From contig JAGYVD010000009.1 in assembly GCA_021209875.1 (NCBI GenBank), positions 2,356,001 through 2,420,000 of the forward strand: 64,000 nt of DNA, read 5' to 3'. The notes beneath the pieces were generated by a model that searched no databases, was not told the origin of the DNA, and saw only the letters and a program-made list of their open reading frames with translations. The translations under genes were made by a program, and so were the position numbers. Source of the DNA: Rosellinia necatrix. Taxonomy: Eukaryota > Ascomycota > Sordariomycetes > Xylariales > Xylariaceae. Positions 1 through 10,900 of this stretch are shown here, piece after piece (position 1 is the first letter of the stretch; every line of letters starts with the position of its first letter).

Positions 1-80
1 ATGTGCATCCGTAAGCAACTCGCACCAACCAACCTTCATCCATCCATCCATCCCTCCCTCGTCTCCATCCGGCCTGGCTT

Positions 81-1556
81 TTACCTCGTGCCCAACGTAA
101 CTCCCACGGCGACGCCGACGATAATGAGAACGAGCAGGACAGAGACGCCCGCGACCAGCTTTATCGTCCGCGACCGCCGCTGCTGCCGCCGCCGCTGGGT
201 CTCGGCAGCGGGCTTCTCCTTGCTCCCCACGGCGGCGTACCTGGCGTCCCCACGACCGCCGCCGCCGCCGCCGCCACTACCGCCATTGCGCCCCCCCTGC
301 TGTTCGACGTCGTCGTCGTCGCTCCACCAGCCGGACCGCTGCTGCTCGCCGGGCCCGCAGATGGGCGTGTGCGAGTCGGCGAGGCTCGCCCGCGGCGACG
401 CGACGGCGACGGCGACGTCGGCGTCGGTGGTGTTGGTGGTGGTGGTTTGGTGCGCCAGGATCGAGGAGACGGACTCCTTGTTCGCGACGTGGTACGAACC
501 CCGCGAGACGGTGTGCATGTCGGATGGCCTCCGCAGCGGCCAGTCGCTCCCGTCGTAGTTCGCCCCCGCCGCCGCCGCTGTCGCCGCTGCGAGGCTGGTC
601 TCGGGGTACGACACGCGCTCCGGGCTTCGGACGAGGGGCTGGCCGGTGAGTCCGCCCCCGCTCGGCACCCGCGCACCAGCGTGCTGCGCCGCGCTCAAGA
701 TCGTCCTCCGCCTGTTGTTGTTGTTGCCGCCCCGGTCTTGGGGCAAGCTGGGGCTCCGCAGCCGCGGGACCTGGATCTGGAGTTGCATGTATTGGGGCGG
801 CGCTGGTATTTCCTCTGCTGCTGCTGCCGCTGCTGCTGCTTGATCCATATGCGCTGGATAGTGTGGCTGTGGCTGTTGCAGATACGGATACGGATGTGGA
901 TATGGATGCATATACGTATTCGCGCCCGCCTGTGTCTCGGTGCCCGAGATTGACAGCCCGGGTAGTGTCGAAGCCCAATTTGTCATCGTAGGCGTTTGTG
1001 GCGAGGGTGCCGCCGTGACCGTCATCGTGGCCATGGTGTTTTGCGAGTATATCGAGCTCACCGGGCGCGGCCTCGCGGCGGCGGCCGTGGCGTTGCCGAT
1101 GGTGCTCTGCGAATAGACCGAACTCCGCGAGACCACCGAGTCCGAGGCATGCAAGGTCACCGGCGACACGACGTGGACGGGGCTTGCGGTGATGCCGGCG
1201 GCGGACGGCGGTATGGGGAATGCCGAGGGCGAGGGCGATATGGGCGTCGGATCTGCGGTGGTGGTGGTGGGCGTGGCGGTATTGATAGGCGACACCGATG
1301 CCATCGTCCCCGGCGCGGCCTGCGTCGACAGCGCCGAGACCTCGCTTGTCATGGTGTTCGTGGGCTCCCTATCCACGACGCATTTGGCGGAGGAGAACAG
1401 CGGCTTGGGCACCAGCGCAGAGTTCCCCGTCTTCGGCACCCTCGATTTCCATTTGTCCAGTTCTGGCCCGTTCGGCCCGGCCGCCGAATGTGACGATTGC
1501 CGTGAGCGTGGGCCATTCTGTGCCGGGTACACGGGGATGATGGGCGACTCTCCCAT
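81..1556 (-). CDS. Ser/Pro/Ala-rich protein with C-terminal membrane segment
   Basis: An open frame of 491 codons from an ATG at 1556. I do not recognise a family. Most of the protein is low-complexity: Ser/Thr/Pro-rich over residues 65-200, a His/Pro/Tyr-rich patch near 218-235, a run of eight alanines near 240, Asn and Arg runs, an acidic DDDD, and a Gly-rich stretch near 425. A basic segment (RRRQQRRSR) leads into one hydrophobic helix over about the last 28 residues (VAGVSVLLVLIIVGVAVGV), so it looks tail-anchored or single-pass with a cytosolic N-terminus. The frame is strongly GC-rich. The stop TAA lies inside AG|GTAAAAG, which also reads as a splice donor, so an intron and further exons could continue past the left edge of the window. 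The length is firm as an ORF; the C-terminus and function are not. Confidence 0.6.
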   Translation of the reverse strand: MGESPIIPVYPAQNGPRSRQSSHSAAGPNGPELDKWKSRVPKTGNSALVPKPLFSSAKCVVDREPTNTMTSEVSALSTQAAPGTMASVSPINTATPTTTTADPTPISPSPSAFPIPPSAAGITASPVHVVSPVTLHASDSVVSRSSVYSQSTIGNATAAAARPRPVSSIYSQNTMATMTVTAAPSPQTPTMTNWASTLPGLSISGTETQAGANTYMHPYPHPYPYLQQPQPHYPAHMDQAAAAAAAAEEIPAPPQYMQLQIQVPRLRSPSLPQDRGGNNNNRRRTILSAAQHAGARVPSGGGLTGQPLVRSPERVSYPETSLAAATAAAAGANYDGSDWPLRRPSDMHTVSRGSYHVANKESVSSILAHQTTTTNTTDADVAVAVASPRASLADSHTPICGPGEQQRSGWWSDDDDVEQQGGRNGGSGGGGGGGRGDARYAAVGSKEKPAAETQRRRQQRRSRTIKLVAGVSVLLVLIIVGVAVGVTLGTR

Positions 1557-1610
1557 ATCGTTCCCTTCCTGTGATGCGTCGATGTTAGTCTCACGAGCCA
1601 GCCCTGGTCA

Positions 1611-1737
1611 AGTCTGCCCAACGAAGTCTGTCCAACGAAGTTCATCCAACGAAGTTCATCCAACAAAGTTCATCCAACAAAGTTCATCCAACAAAGTTCA
1701 TCCAACAAAGTTCCGTCCAGCGGAGTTCCGTCCCCGA
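1611..1737. repeat. 14-bp minisatellite, about nine units
   Basis: Nine head-to-tail copies of a 14-bp unit with consensus AGTTCATCCAACAA. The first two copies read AGTCTG(C/T)CCAACGA, the middle five are nearly identical, and the last two drift (AGTTCCGTCC). It lies 55 bp upstream of the start codon of the minus-strand gene ending at 1556, so it is in that gene's promoter or 5' UTR. Confidence 0.9.
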
Positions 1738-4700
1738 TTGCATGCAAGTAAGTACGCACCCGACTGATATTATAATACGTGTTATTCATCGCGGTATCCC
1801 GGTAGGTGGCGTTCGGCAGCCAAACTCATCAATGCTCCAAGCTCGCCGCTCCTCCACCCAGCACTGGTGTTTTCTTCCGCGGCTCTTTTTATCTGTGTAT
1901 GTATTGTATTATGGCGAGAACAGTCGCATTGCCAGGCTCATCCTCGGTCACGCGCAGCCCTCAGCCGGGGCGGGGGAGCGCGTTCTTTTCTATGTATAAC
2001 CGTACCGGCGCTCGTCGGTGCCAACGGGTGCTACGCCTCCAATCGCACTGATCACCGTCGCACTTGACCGAATCCTGAGAATGCGTTCTGCTGGTGATCA
2101 TCTATAAAAATCCCAACGTGTTTATATTTAGACCAGCATCAGCCCTCTTTGGGCTAGCATGTTCCCTCTCCGGGACTAGTGATTATCGGCCCAGCTCTTG
2201 GTGATGCGCCCCGTAAGCCATCTGCGTTGCCACCCATTCAACCATGGGCACCGAGGGGGTTGAGAATGGCAGACTTTCCAGTAAGCACGACCGGGGCTTC
2301 CACGGCAGCTCGTTGTTCGACTCTAGATAACTACTGATATTCTGATAGGCAGCTCCCCCACTATCGCCAGAGGCAATGGAGCATACGGTCGGCACTTCGG
2401 TGCAAGGACTGAATCGCGCATCTTGTACACTAGTGTAAGTGGGTGTAGCGTACGCTGCTATGGATTCCGTAGGATTCCCGGCACCCGCTAACTAGCAAGT
2501 GGACTGGCTAGATCCTGTCCGTTTTGTGCTCGGTAGTTAGTTATTTTTGAGGCAATACATCATCCATCATGGAACAGCTCCTGAACCAGCTCATGTGCCA
2601 GCTCCTGCACCAACTCCTATACCGGCTCCTGCACCGACTCCTATACCTACCTAACCTGGATGGATACTAGTGGACACAATCCACCACCTAAGCGATACTG
2701 CAAATAGAGGGCAGAGTTACGGCGTAAAGCTGTCCCACCGTGGCGACCGCACGAGCGTCGGCTGATTCCACTCGACCGGCGCGCAGTGTCAGTGAACCTA
2801 GAAATGATGAGTTCTCGTGTCTTCTCGAGTACTTGTAAAGCTCCCAGAAGCCGACAGCGGCTTTTGAGACCTTGGCAACACCGAGTTATTATTATACTAC
2901 CTAGATTGGTAGTTATGCGAAGTAGTTTACGGCCGCAGTTAACTAACTACCTACCTACTACCTACCTACCACCTACCTTTCTCTCAGGTGCACTATGGGT
3001 GACTACACTACCTAGATAGATGACTAACTAACCTACATAGGTGGTAACTATTATCTCTCCACTCCTTTACATATCCACGCATCCCTCCCGGCAACTACCA
3101 TAGTATGGTCGCGGTAATTAAATTTGTCATGTACTTATGCCCAGGGTAGTTAGATATGTATGTTCAGTGTGTACAGTATGTACAGTACTTCTTAGCGCCA
3201 GAAACGTACCCCTTCTTCCCGTCCCCAAGATACACATTTGTATGTACATATATGTATACATATGCAGGCATGTAAATGGAGCACCAGGTACCTAGTCCCC
3301 CACAAGACAGCCGATGCAAACGTCTTGGCACCAAATTACGTACGCTGAAGACTTTATTCTCGCCATAAATACCTACCTAGTGCACTACGCTAGGTATCTG
3401 GTCACGTAATCCTCAACACCACAAAGCCCCATTCGCCTTACACGTAGTTCTCCCGAGCTAGGCGGAAGGGTGTTCGGGCTCAGCCTCTAGCGTTCTTCTT
3501 TCTGCCTTCCTGTTCCAGGCCGGTTGCTTGTGATCAGTCAGGCATACGGTTGTCTAAGGTGACGTAAATCATCGGAATTTTTTTTTTTTTTTTTTTGCTC
3601 GGGGTAATTACTGTACGCCAATGCTTGTTGATGGTCAAATCATGTGGAAATACAGTGAACGATTAGCTGACCTGGGCGTGTTTTATTTGGAAGTATGGGA
3701 TGACTAACCCGCCGAACTACGCCGATAGCACCAGCCTCACACTCTTGGTCACATTCAATACTTTAATATCTGGCGGACATACAGTGATGATCGGGATAAA
3801 ACACATTGTATCGGAGGCGAGACAATGGACATTCAGGTCCCCGCATGTCGGGTTTGTCTTAGTCCGCGAATTCTTTTTGCAATCTCTATATGATAGGTCT
3901 ACCTACACACCTCCTATCTATGTGCATACAATGCCATGCATCCACAGCTAAATCTATTTTCAGAGATCAGACTAGTTAGTTATTCCGACTTAGTTGATAT
4001 GACCCTATCCCAGGTCGACAGACCTTATCTAAGCCTATTACGGAAACGCTCCCCTATACCCCTGCAATGGCACGAATCCACGCTTTTCAGAAGCACCTCC
4101 CAGGAACTAGTTAATTCAGCCGAGAGCTGATACAACTGCGTCGTTTTTGAACGATTTAGGGCTTGATGGTACTAACAAGTGTACAGGATCTACCGTCTAA
4201 AGATACAATACCTAATCTTTGGTGTCAAAAGTGTTGATAGAAATGTTATAATTGATTGTTGTTCCGCCATAGGTCTGTCTAGGTACGGTGATTTGAGCTA
4301 TTCCAGATCTCCAATATTGCTACCTATACGTACACCTATTACATTCCTAGCGACTAATCGTCTAAGAAAGCTCCAAGCAAGGAAATCCAAAAAATATGCT
4401 GTCCCCCGTGCAGCGTGCGTAGCGACCTTGCTATCTGTTCTTTGGGCCGTCCCGGTGTCGGATATAGATAAATTAAACACAATTTTTGCATCTATCTACC
4501 TCTCCCTTCCCCTATCTCGAAAGTAGAGCAATGGAGTTCACGTACCCATACTTCTCCAAAGTCACATTGCAATCCATTGTGGCGTGACGTCTTGGCTCCG
4601 GATATGTCACGATGATGCCCATGCCTCCTGAATGCGTCGGCTCGAAGGGCAGTTTCTCTATCTCTGCTCCCCCTTTTCTCCCTATTTCCCCCTCACCTTT

Positions 4701-5297
4701 TATCTCTCTCCTGGTTTCGTCTAATTTTAAATGTAACTCCTTATTCGTCTAATTACTCTAGCCGATCTTCACGTTTACCATAGTTATCCATCGTGTAGAT
4801 GAAGGCTTGTTCAGCATTAACAGGCAGCATTAAGTGTAGGCTGGAAGAATCGGCTATCTTTCTATCGTCTAATGGTAACTGACATAATATGATTGACTGT
4901 GCAGATAGTTCAACTGACAATTGATGTCTATTCTCGGCACCATCTTCGGTACCTAGCGAAGTAAGGTACAGACAAGCGGCAAGCCGCGCAAGTCGCTAAG
5001 TAACAAAATGTATCTAGGCTCTTCGAGCGGATTTGTACAATGCAGGAAGAGATATGACCACGACCTTATGTTACACGATTAATCCCCCCCATAACGGCGA
5101 TATGGATCCGCCTTTTTTTCTCTCTTCTTAAATGCTCAATATTTCAAATAAAGCTGGGGTATGCTCCGTTTCGTTTACGCCAAATACACCTCCATGCCGC
5201 GTAGGTCGTGCTCGTCATGCCCACATGCATCGTCTAATGCTTGTATATGGAGTAGCCAGTTGGTATCGTTATTATGCTGCCTCCCTGTTCATCCAAC
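1738..5297. other. Gene-poor region, no supported gene
   Basis: No convincing gene is seen in about 3.5 kb. Frames here are short, mostly start without ATG, and lack recognisable domains. The stretch holds an imperfect 12-bp repeat of the type CTCCTGCACCAA at about 2578-2645, clustered CTAC/CTAG repeats at about 2937-3050, and a long T run at about 3579-3597. Intron-rich or non-coding transcripts cannot be excluded by eye. Confidence 0.5.
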
Positions 5298-7913
5298 TTA
5301 AATATTTTCATTGTTGTTATTGTTGTCATTGTTGCTGTTACCCCCACCTATTTTACCGGCTCCCACGTTGATAAATAAGTCAACCAAGTCGATTGAATTA
5401 CTGTTCCCAATTGAGACGTTCCGTGCCTGGTCGGTGGTTATATCGGAATCAATCCCGTTGAAAAATGTTTGGAGGATATTCTGCGCTGATGATGCCTGGT
5501 CTACAGATTTTTCTTGCAAAACAAATAGAATCCCCACGCGTGCAAAGTCGAGCACACGATCGGTAACAGTGAAAGAGCCTGTAGGTTGCGCCGTAGGGGC
5601 TGTGCTGGTCGACATAGTCGGGGTACTTCTCCTTGTGCTACTTGTCTGCCTTGTGGTGGACGAGGTTGCTGATGGAGTAGTTGATGTTGACGGAGGGTCG
5701 ATTGTTGGGTATCCAGTTTGCGAGATCGCAGTAGAAGAGGTGGTAGAAGATCTACTAATCGTAAACGTGGTTATGAATACATGGCCAGTGCCGATTGGTA
5801 CGTCGAGGGTGATAGTAGCATCGATTCCGGGGAGCAGGGTGAGGGTGATCTCATTATTAGTCGCATCACCTGCCGCTGCACCTAGGGCGGGAGAACCATC
5901 ATCACCGAGATCAACATTTTCCCCCTGGCCAACCTGCGTGCGAAGCAATGGCCCGTCAAATGTTACTAATGCATTCTCAGCGTTGCAGGAGAGTTCAGCT
6001 GAGCTAAACTTAGATAGAATGGAAGCCGCGCTGAGAGGAATAGAAAAATTAGCTTGCGCGTCAAGCACAAGTCTCGGGATTGCCTGCCCGATTGTGACAT
6101 TGGTAATCCTTGTAGCATCTTCTGTTTCCAGTGTTGTTGTCGTGCAGCCCTGCGCTGCGGGAGTAGTGCAAGTTTTGCCGACAAAACCGTTGGAACAGAT
6201 GCAGGAACATACGCCCTGGCTGACGACGCTTGTCCCACCGTTCGCACATGGCAGTTGCTGCATGCAATCTTGCGCCGGCTGCGCATTGTCCTTATTCACA
6301 AGAAGTTGGACAGGTACCACGACAGCAGCAACAATGATCGCTATAATAAGGAAGATTACGAGTAGAAATCCCCACAGCGGAAGACCACAACACCGCCTTT
6401 TCTTTTTAGGTTCTTCAGAACTGTCCGCACCCGCTGGGCCTACCACTCTTACCGGCACGCGTGAAGCACGTCGAGGTAATGGCCAGGACGAGACGCTTTG
6501 CCGCATGCTGCGTCGACTTGCAGGGGGAGGAAATGCCGCGAGCATGTCTGACAGACCAGACTGGTGTTTCTCTAGTTCGTCTATAAAACCCGTTAGTGAA
6601 AATTTTATGCGCATGTTCACGGGGCACAAACAAATATCATTTTTTTCCGTATCCCCGCCATATATCTCGTCCGGAAAGTCGATATCGTCAAAACGACTGG
6701 CGGGCCTCTTACCCCTATCCATCAAGGATGCAAGCCTGGTTGCTCGTCGAATTAGATCCGGCAGGCTGGTGAGACTGCCTCGCGCTTCAGCCGCTCTAAC
6801 CGCATCGATATCAAGGCGTGGTGGACGCCGCATGCCTGACAGTCTCGAGGGTTTCAATTGTGGTACCGCCCTCGCCACAGTAGATGGATCTGTTGCGCCT
6901 GCGCTTTCAAACGCATTTAAAATGCTATCGGCGGTCAATGCCGAACCTCTCCCTTTCTTAATAGTGTTCTGGGTCGAAGAACTGGATGAGCCATCAATAT
7001 AACCGGTGCCGCCAGCAAAAGGGCTGCCTTGTATTGGTCTCGGTGTAGGTCTTTGTGGTACCGAGAGTGACTTATCAACAGGCTTTGTATTGACGAGAGA
7101 CGGTTTGCCCCTTTTCCCAATACTTGCACTTCTCACCAAGCGGCTTTCATCCGCATCGTCGCTGAGAATTGACTCTTCCACTATTGCTTCGTCGAAGTAA
7201 GGGTCGTATTGGCTACCGGGGGACAGATTCCCAAAAGTCTCCGGAATTGCAGCACTGGAAGCGTACGAGGTATGTGATTTTATCCTTGGGCTTTCTTCCG
7301 GGATAGGTGAAACGAAAGAAGCGGTCGAGTAGAATGACGAAGCGCCTCTTCGTGAGGATGGAGGGGGACCAAGGTTCACACTTCGTCTTGGAGGGATATT
7401 AGGTGCGGCTACAGGTAAAGGGAAATCAGGTATTGACCCCACTGATGAAAGTGTCGAAGGCCTAGAGGATACGGTGATCGGCGTCTCCGGAGTTGAAAAG
7501 TCTGAAGCATCGGTGCTCTGCGGCGTATACTGAAAAGTGGGTGTTGGGTCCTGAACACGAGAGCTGTCCAATATCGATGGTACTCGACTCGGTCGAGGGG
7601 GTCTTTGTGGTGGTTGTGATCGTCCAGGTGGTGGCCTATATGACCCAGAATCTGCAGAAGCGGGGGACGCAAGAGGGCCCGCAAGTGGCCACTGGGGAAC
7701 TTGTGTTGGCCTCGAGATTGCAATTCCGATCGTCCCATCTTTCGTTTGCAGCCCTGCGGGCGCTTGTGGTCGCCTGGCTACCGTTGAAGAGTCTGCCATA
7801 GATGGAGGCAATCCTCTGAGTACGCGGTCCTGCGCTTGTTCTCTCGCTCTCTTGACCGATCCACCCATCCTCGACGATTCACCCATGTTTCTCGCATTTT
7901 CACGCTGACTCAT
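5298..7913 (-). CDS. Single-pass membrane protein with EGF-like domain
   Basis: An open frame of 871 codons on the minus strand. Residues 1-500 are disordered and Ser/Pro/Arg-rich and are predicted cytosolic. A KKKRRCCG stop-transfer patch at about 503-510 precedes a membrane helix at about 512-539 (LWGFLLVIFLIIAIIVAAVVV). An EGF-like module follows, with cysteines at 550, 556, 569, 571, 573 and 582 and the classic CxCxNGFxGxxC ending. Then come a Thr/Ser-rich stalk (about 720-780) and a C-terminal segment ending in an Asn run. The positive-inside rule places the EGF part outside the cell, probably at the plasma membrane or cell wall. Single-pass fungal proteins of this architecture are known but mostly uncharacterised. 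A likely 51-bp in-frame intron lies within the frame (6581-6631), so the mature protein may be 17 residues shorter. Confidence 0.75.
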   Translation of the reverse strand: MSQRENARNMGESSRMGGSVKRAREQAQDRVLRGLPPSMADSSTVARRPQAPAGLQTKDGTIGIAISRPTQVPQWPLAGPLASPASADSGSYRPPPGRSQPPQRPPRPSRVPSILDSSRVQDPTPTFQYTPQSTDASDFSTPETPITVSSRPSTLSSVGSIPDFPLPVAAPNIPPRRSVNLGPPPSSRRGASSFYSTASFVSPIPEESPRIKSHTSYASSAAIPETFGNLSPGSQYDPYFDEAIVEESILSDDADESRLVRSASIGKRGKPSLVNTKPVDKSLSVPQRPTPRPIQGSPFAGGTGYIDGSSSSSTQNTIKKGRGSALTADSILNAFESAGATDPSTVARAVPQLKPSRLSGMRRPPRLDIDAVRAAEARGSLTSLPDLIRRATRLASLMDRGKRPASRFDDIDFPDEIYGGDTEKNDICLCPVNMRIKFSLTGFIDELEKHQSGLSDMLAAFPPPASRRSMRQSVSSWPLPRRASRVPVRVVGPAGADSSEEPKKKRRCCGLPLWGFLLVIFLIIAIIVAAVVVPVQLLVNKDNAQPAQDCMQQLPCANGGTSVVSQGVCSCICSNGFVGKTCTTPAAQGCTTTTLETEDATRITNVTIGQAIPRLVLDAQANFSIPLSAASILSKFSSAELSCNAENALVTFDGPLLRTQVGQGENVDLGDDGSPALGAAAGDATNNEITLTLLPGIDATITLDVPIGTGHVFITTFTISRSSTTSSTAISQTGYPTIDPPSTSTTPSATSSTTRQTSSTRRSTPTMSTSTAPTAQPTGSFTVTDRVLDFARVGILFVLQEKSVDQASSAQNILQTFFNGIDSDITTDQARNVSIGNSNSIDLVDLFINVGAGKIGGGNSNNDNNNNNENI
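6581..6631 (-). other. Probable in-frame 51-bp intron in EGF-like gene
   Basis: On the minus strand the segment opens with GTTTGT, contains CACTAAC 15 nt before its end, and closes with TTATAG. This is a textbook filamentous-ascomycete intron of 51 nt. As 51 is a multiple of three and it has no stop, the ORF stays open through it. Removal replaces an odd CLCPVNMRIKF stretch by a direct join ...KNDI-Y-ELEKHQ.... Confidence 0.65.
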
Positions 7914-10900
7914 TGAAGTCGTGATTTAAGAATCTCGGTAGTTGCGATCAAACGACCAACATCCCACGTGTTGTCAATCGCACCCTACTGTCCTCAAAGC
8001 TCGAGAGTGATATAATAGGTGCATGCGTATGCCCTAGCTAGTACCCGAAACTTGAATTCCCGAGATGTCGGTTACCGAAAATGCAACCGCATTGGCCGCC
8101 AGTGTCGCACGGGGAATATTCAAGGGAGTCGGTTTGACGAGCCTTGTAGCAATGTGAAAACAAAGGAGACGCAGGGATCGGAAAGAGAAAGCTGTAAAAC
8201 CGGATTTAGGTCGTGGAACTGATTGTTGTGAGTCTATATCTTAAATACGAGCCAGTCGTCCTGTTGGGAATCCCATCGGTGAGCCTAGCTATAAAAACGA
8301 AGGCAATTAAAATCGAGTTGGCGAAGAGAAAGCGACGATGTACAATAGAAACACAATGCCTTGTCCGTCCTAAGCAATGCGCAGCAGGCTGGTGATCATT
8401 CAATTAGTTGAACCTTCAAAATCAAATGTAGTATAAAGCGTGAAATATGCGCACAACGGGCTTGCAGGGACTGGAAAAGGGAAGACAATTGATGTTCCAG
8501 AGGGGAGTGGACACAATTGGCGACCAACAAGAAGATAGACGAAGGTACAATCCTTCGAACTGGGGGATGCCGATAGATGCAGATGGAGATACAGATACAG
8601 GATATCACCCCGAGACCCGAGTGTGGCCAAGGATGCCAGTTCATGTATGTACAAGGCACCCCCCCTTCTCTCGGGTATTCTAGGATGTTTCGTCACGGTG
8701 CTAATGAACGGGGTGGACCGAAGAGGATAGCCTAGCGCAGGAAATACCGACGGGGACTCGAAGAGCAGAAATCACCTACGTGGGCTTCAGAGGTTCTGAC
8801 ACATGCGATACACTCCGCTCTCCTGAGAGTTACCGGCTGTTGGATGTTTCGACAAAGCCTGGGCCGGGGGTGAGGTTGAAGTTGGAGATATCCGTTCCGG
8901 GAGCTGGAGCAACCTGGTTGTATTGATATGCGTCGAATAGAAGTGCAAACCACTATAGTGGGTGTATCAACGAAAAAGAAAGAAAAAGAAAGAAAAAAAA
9001 AAAAAAAAAAAAGACGACTAGACAGTAGATGATAATGGAGTGGTGGTAAATAAAAAAGGATAACGAATCTTGGTAGTCGCACAGCGTGTCAATGTCCAAG
9101 TGTGAAGAGAGAGAGGGAGAGAGAGCGATGGTGGTGGTGTTACTCGGACACCGTTCGCGTTTCAAGTGGGTGGGCGAGCCGACGGACGGCTCAGGGACAG
9201 GGTAAAGAGTAACAAGCGAGACGATTGGACGGAACAGTCAACTTCAGGCTTATTGTTAAAAGGGATTGTCCTGGACCCGATGATCACGTCGACAATCAAG
9301 CAAGTTAGAATACTAGAGGAATCGAAGTTGCAAGATGCCACCGGGTGTCTTGTCATAGTCGGCAGAGCCAGCAAAGAGGTAAGATAAACGAGCGACGAAT
9401 ATAGAATGGATGCGAGTGCTCACAACTACGAACACGACGACGCGGAGCCCCCCCGTGGCAAAGCCGAAGAGAAATGATGATAGAAAGGAATAGGGAGCAG
9501 GTAGAAGGCAGGAAGTAGGAAGCAGAAGGTAAAACGCAGAAGATAGAAGAGGGTAGGTCCAGCGACAGACGTAGAGAGACAGCAACCACTCAGGTCAAGC
9601 CAGAGAATGTAGGGTGAGATGGCAGGGTCAAGCGGCAGCCACCTGTGGCCGTACTGTACGTGTAGGTATGTGAAGAGGACAGAGGACGGGTTAATCTAAT
9701 CTCGATGACGGGACCGATAGCAGGATCCGAGAAGGAGAGGCTGGCTGACCGAACAGTGTTACAGCATGCTATGTACTTGCTGGTTATGCCGCGCGAAGGG
9801 ACGAACAGAGGAAAGAGCTTGAAGGCATCGTTTGCGGTGGTTTAATTGAGCCAGGACCGACTGGCCCGTATACTTCCTGCGCCTGCCCCCTGGCAGATCC
9901 GACGGCCTGGTTATCATTCGCTCACCAATTAATGAATTAAGTACAAGTATGGACCTGACATGTGCAGTGTAGATAGGGATGCACTATAACAGGCCAACAG
10001 GCCCCAGCGGTCAAAGAGAAGAGCGGCAAACCGCACTAGATAAGCTAGGCGACAAACAACCTGGAAGCTCCATCGTTCGTGGCTTGCTGCTCCATCGTCA
10101 CCGTACTGTGGTGTATGTACGCTACTGCGCGTGGCGATCCGAATAGCCCATCCGGGAAATGCAAATGAAGAACTGCAGATGTTACCGAATAAGCTCGGGA
10201 AGCCGCCAGTGGCACTCCATCTCCTCTAGACAGGTCGACGATGGGGTTTCAGATGCTGCACGTGCACATCTTTGCCTGCAGAAGGCACCTTACATAGTAG
10301 TCCAGCAGTGCGTGGATGGACAGCGGGAGGGAAGCACACTACGTAGCAGGCACTCAGTTGGAGGGCCTAGGGATCCCAAGACAACCCAGGGTGCCAGGTT
10401 CCGCGAGGGGCAGTCCAGATGACCTAAGCAGGGGTATCCCCAAACATTTTAGGGCGCATCAGCCAATCAAAATCCTGTTCCTGGAACCTAAAACACTAGC
10501 GCCCGTAGCCTGCGAAAGAAAAACGAAAAAAACCCTCCATTCCCCTGCGCTCGACTTATGAATCTGCGGCTTTTCGCCCCGATTCCCAAGATTTCTTGCA
10601 GTAGCGTACCTTTCAACTTCCCACCGTAGTATGTACCTGTGTTTTGGTGCATTCGTCACCCACCCGATATCAAGCACAAGTGCAGAGGTATATAAGTCAC
10701 GTACATGCGTACACTAGTACATACCACCCAGCTCGAGTTCTTGGGGTTCTTTCAGTTAACCATGGCCCCCATCTCTCTCCACGTCATCGGGGCGGCCGCA
10801 AGAATACGAATTGCATATCCTGACATATCATCTCGCCTGGTGGCCAGCACCTCGTGATCAAGCAGCATCGTTTTTCTTCGCTACTGTGTGCCTTGCTGTG

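Noticed and set aside
4179..4526. A 115-codon protein
   Set aside because: Starts at GTG, has no recognisable domain, and lies in a low-complexity gene-poor stretch.
5311..7002. A 563-codon plus-strand frame
   Set aside because: Antisense shadow of the EGF-like gene; it lacks domain features, and the minus-strand frame has the EGF cysteines and membrane helix.
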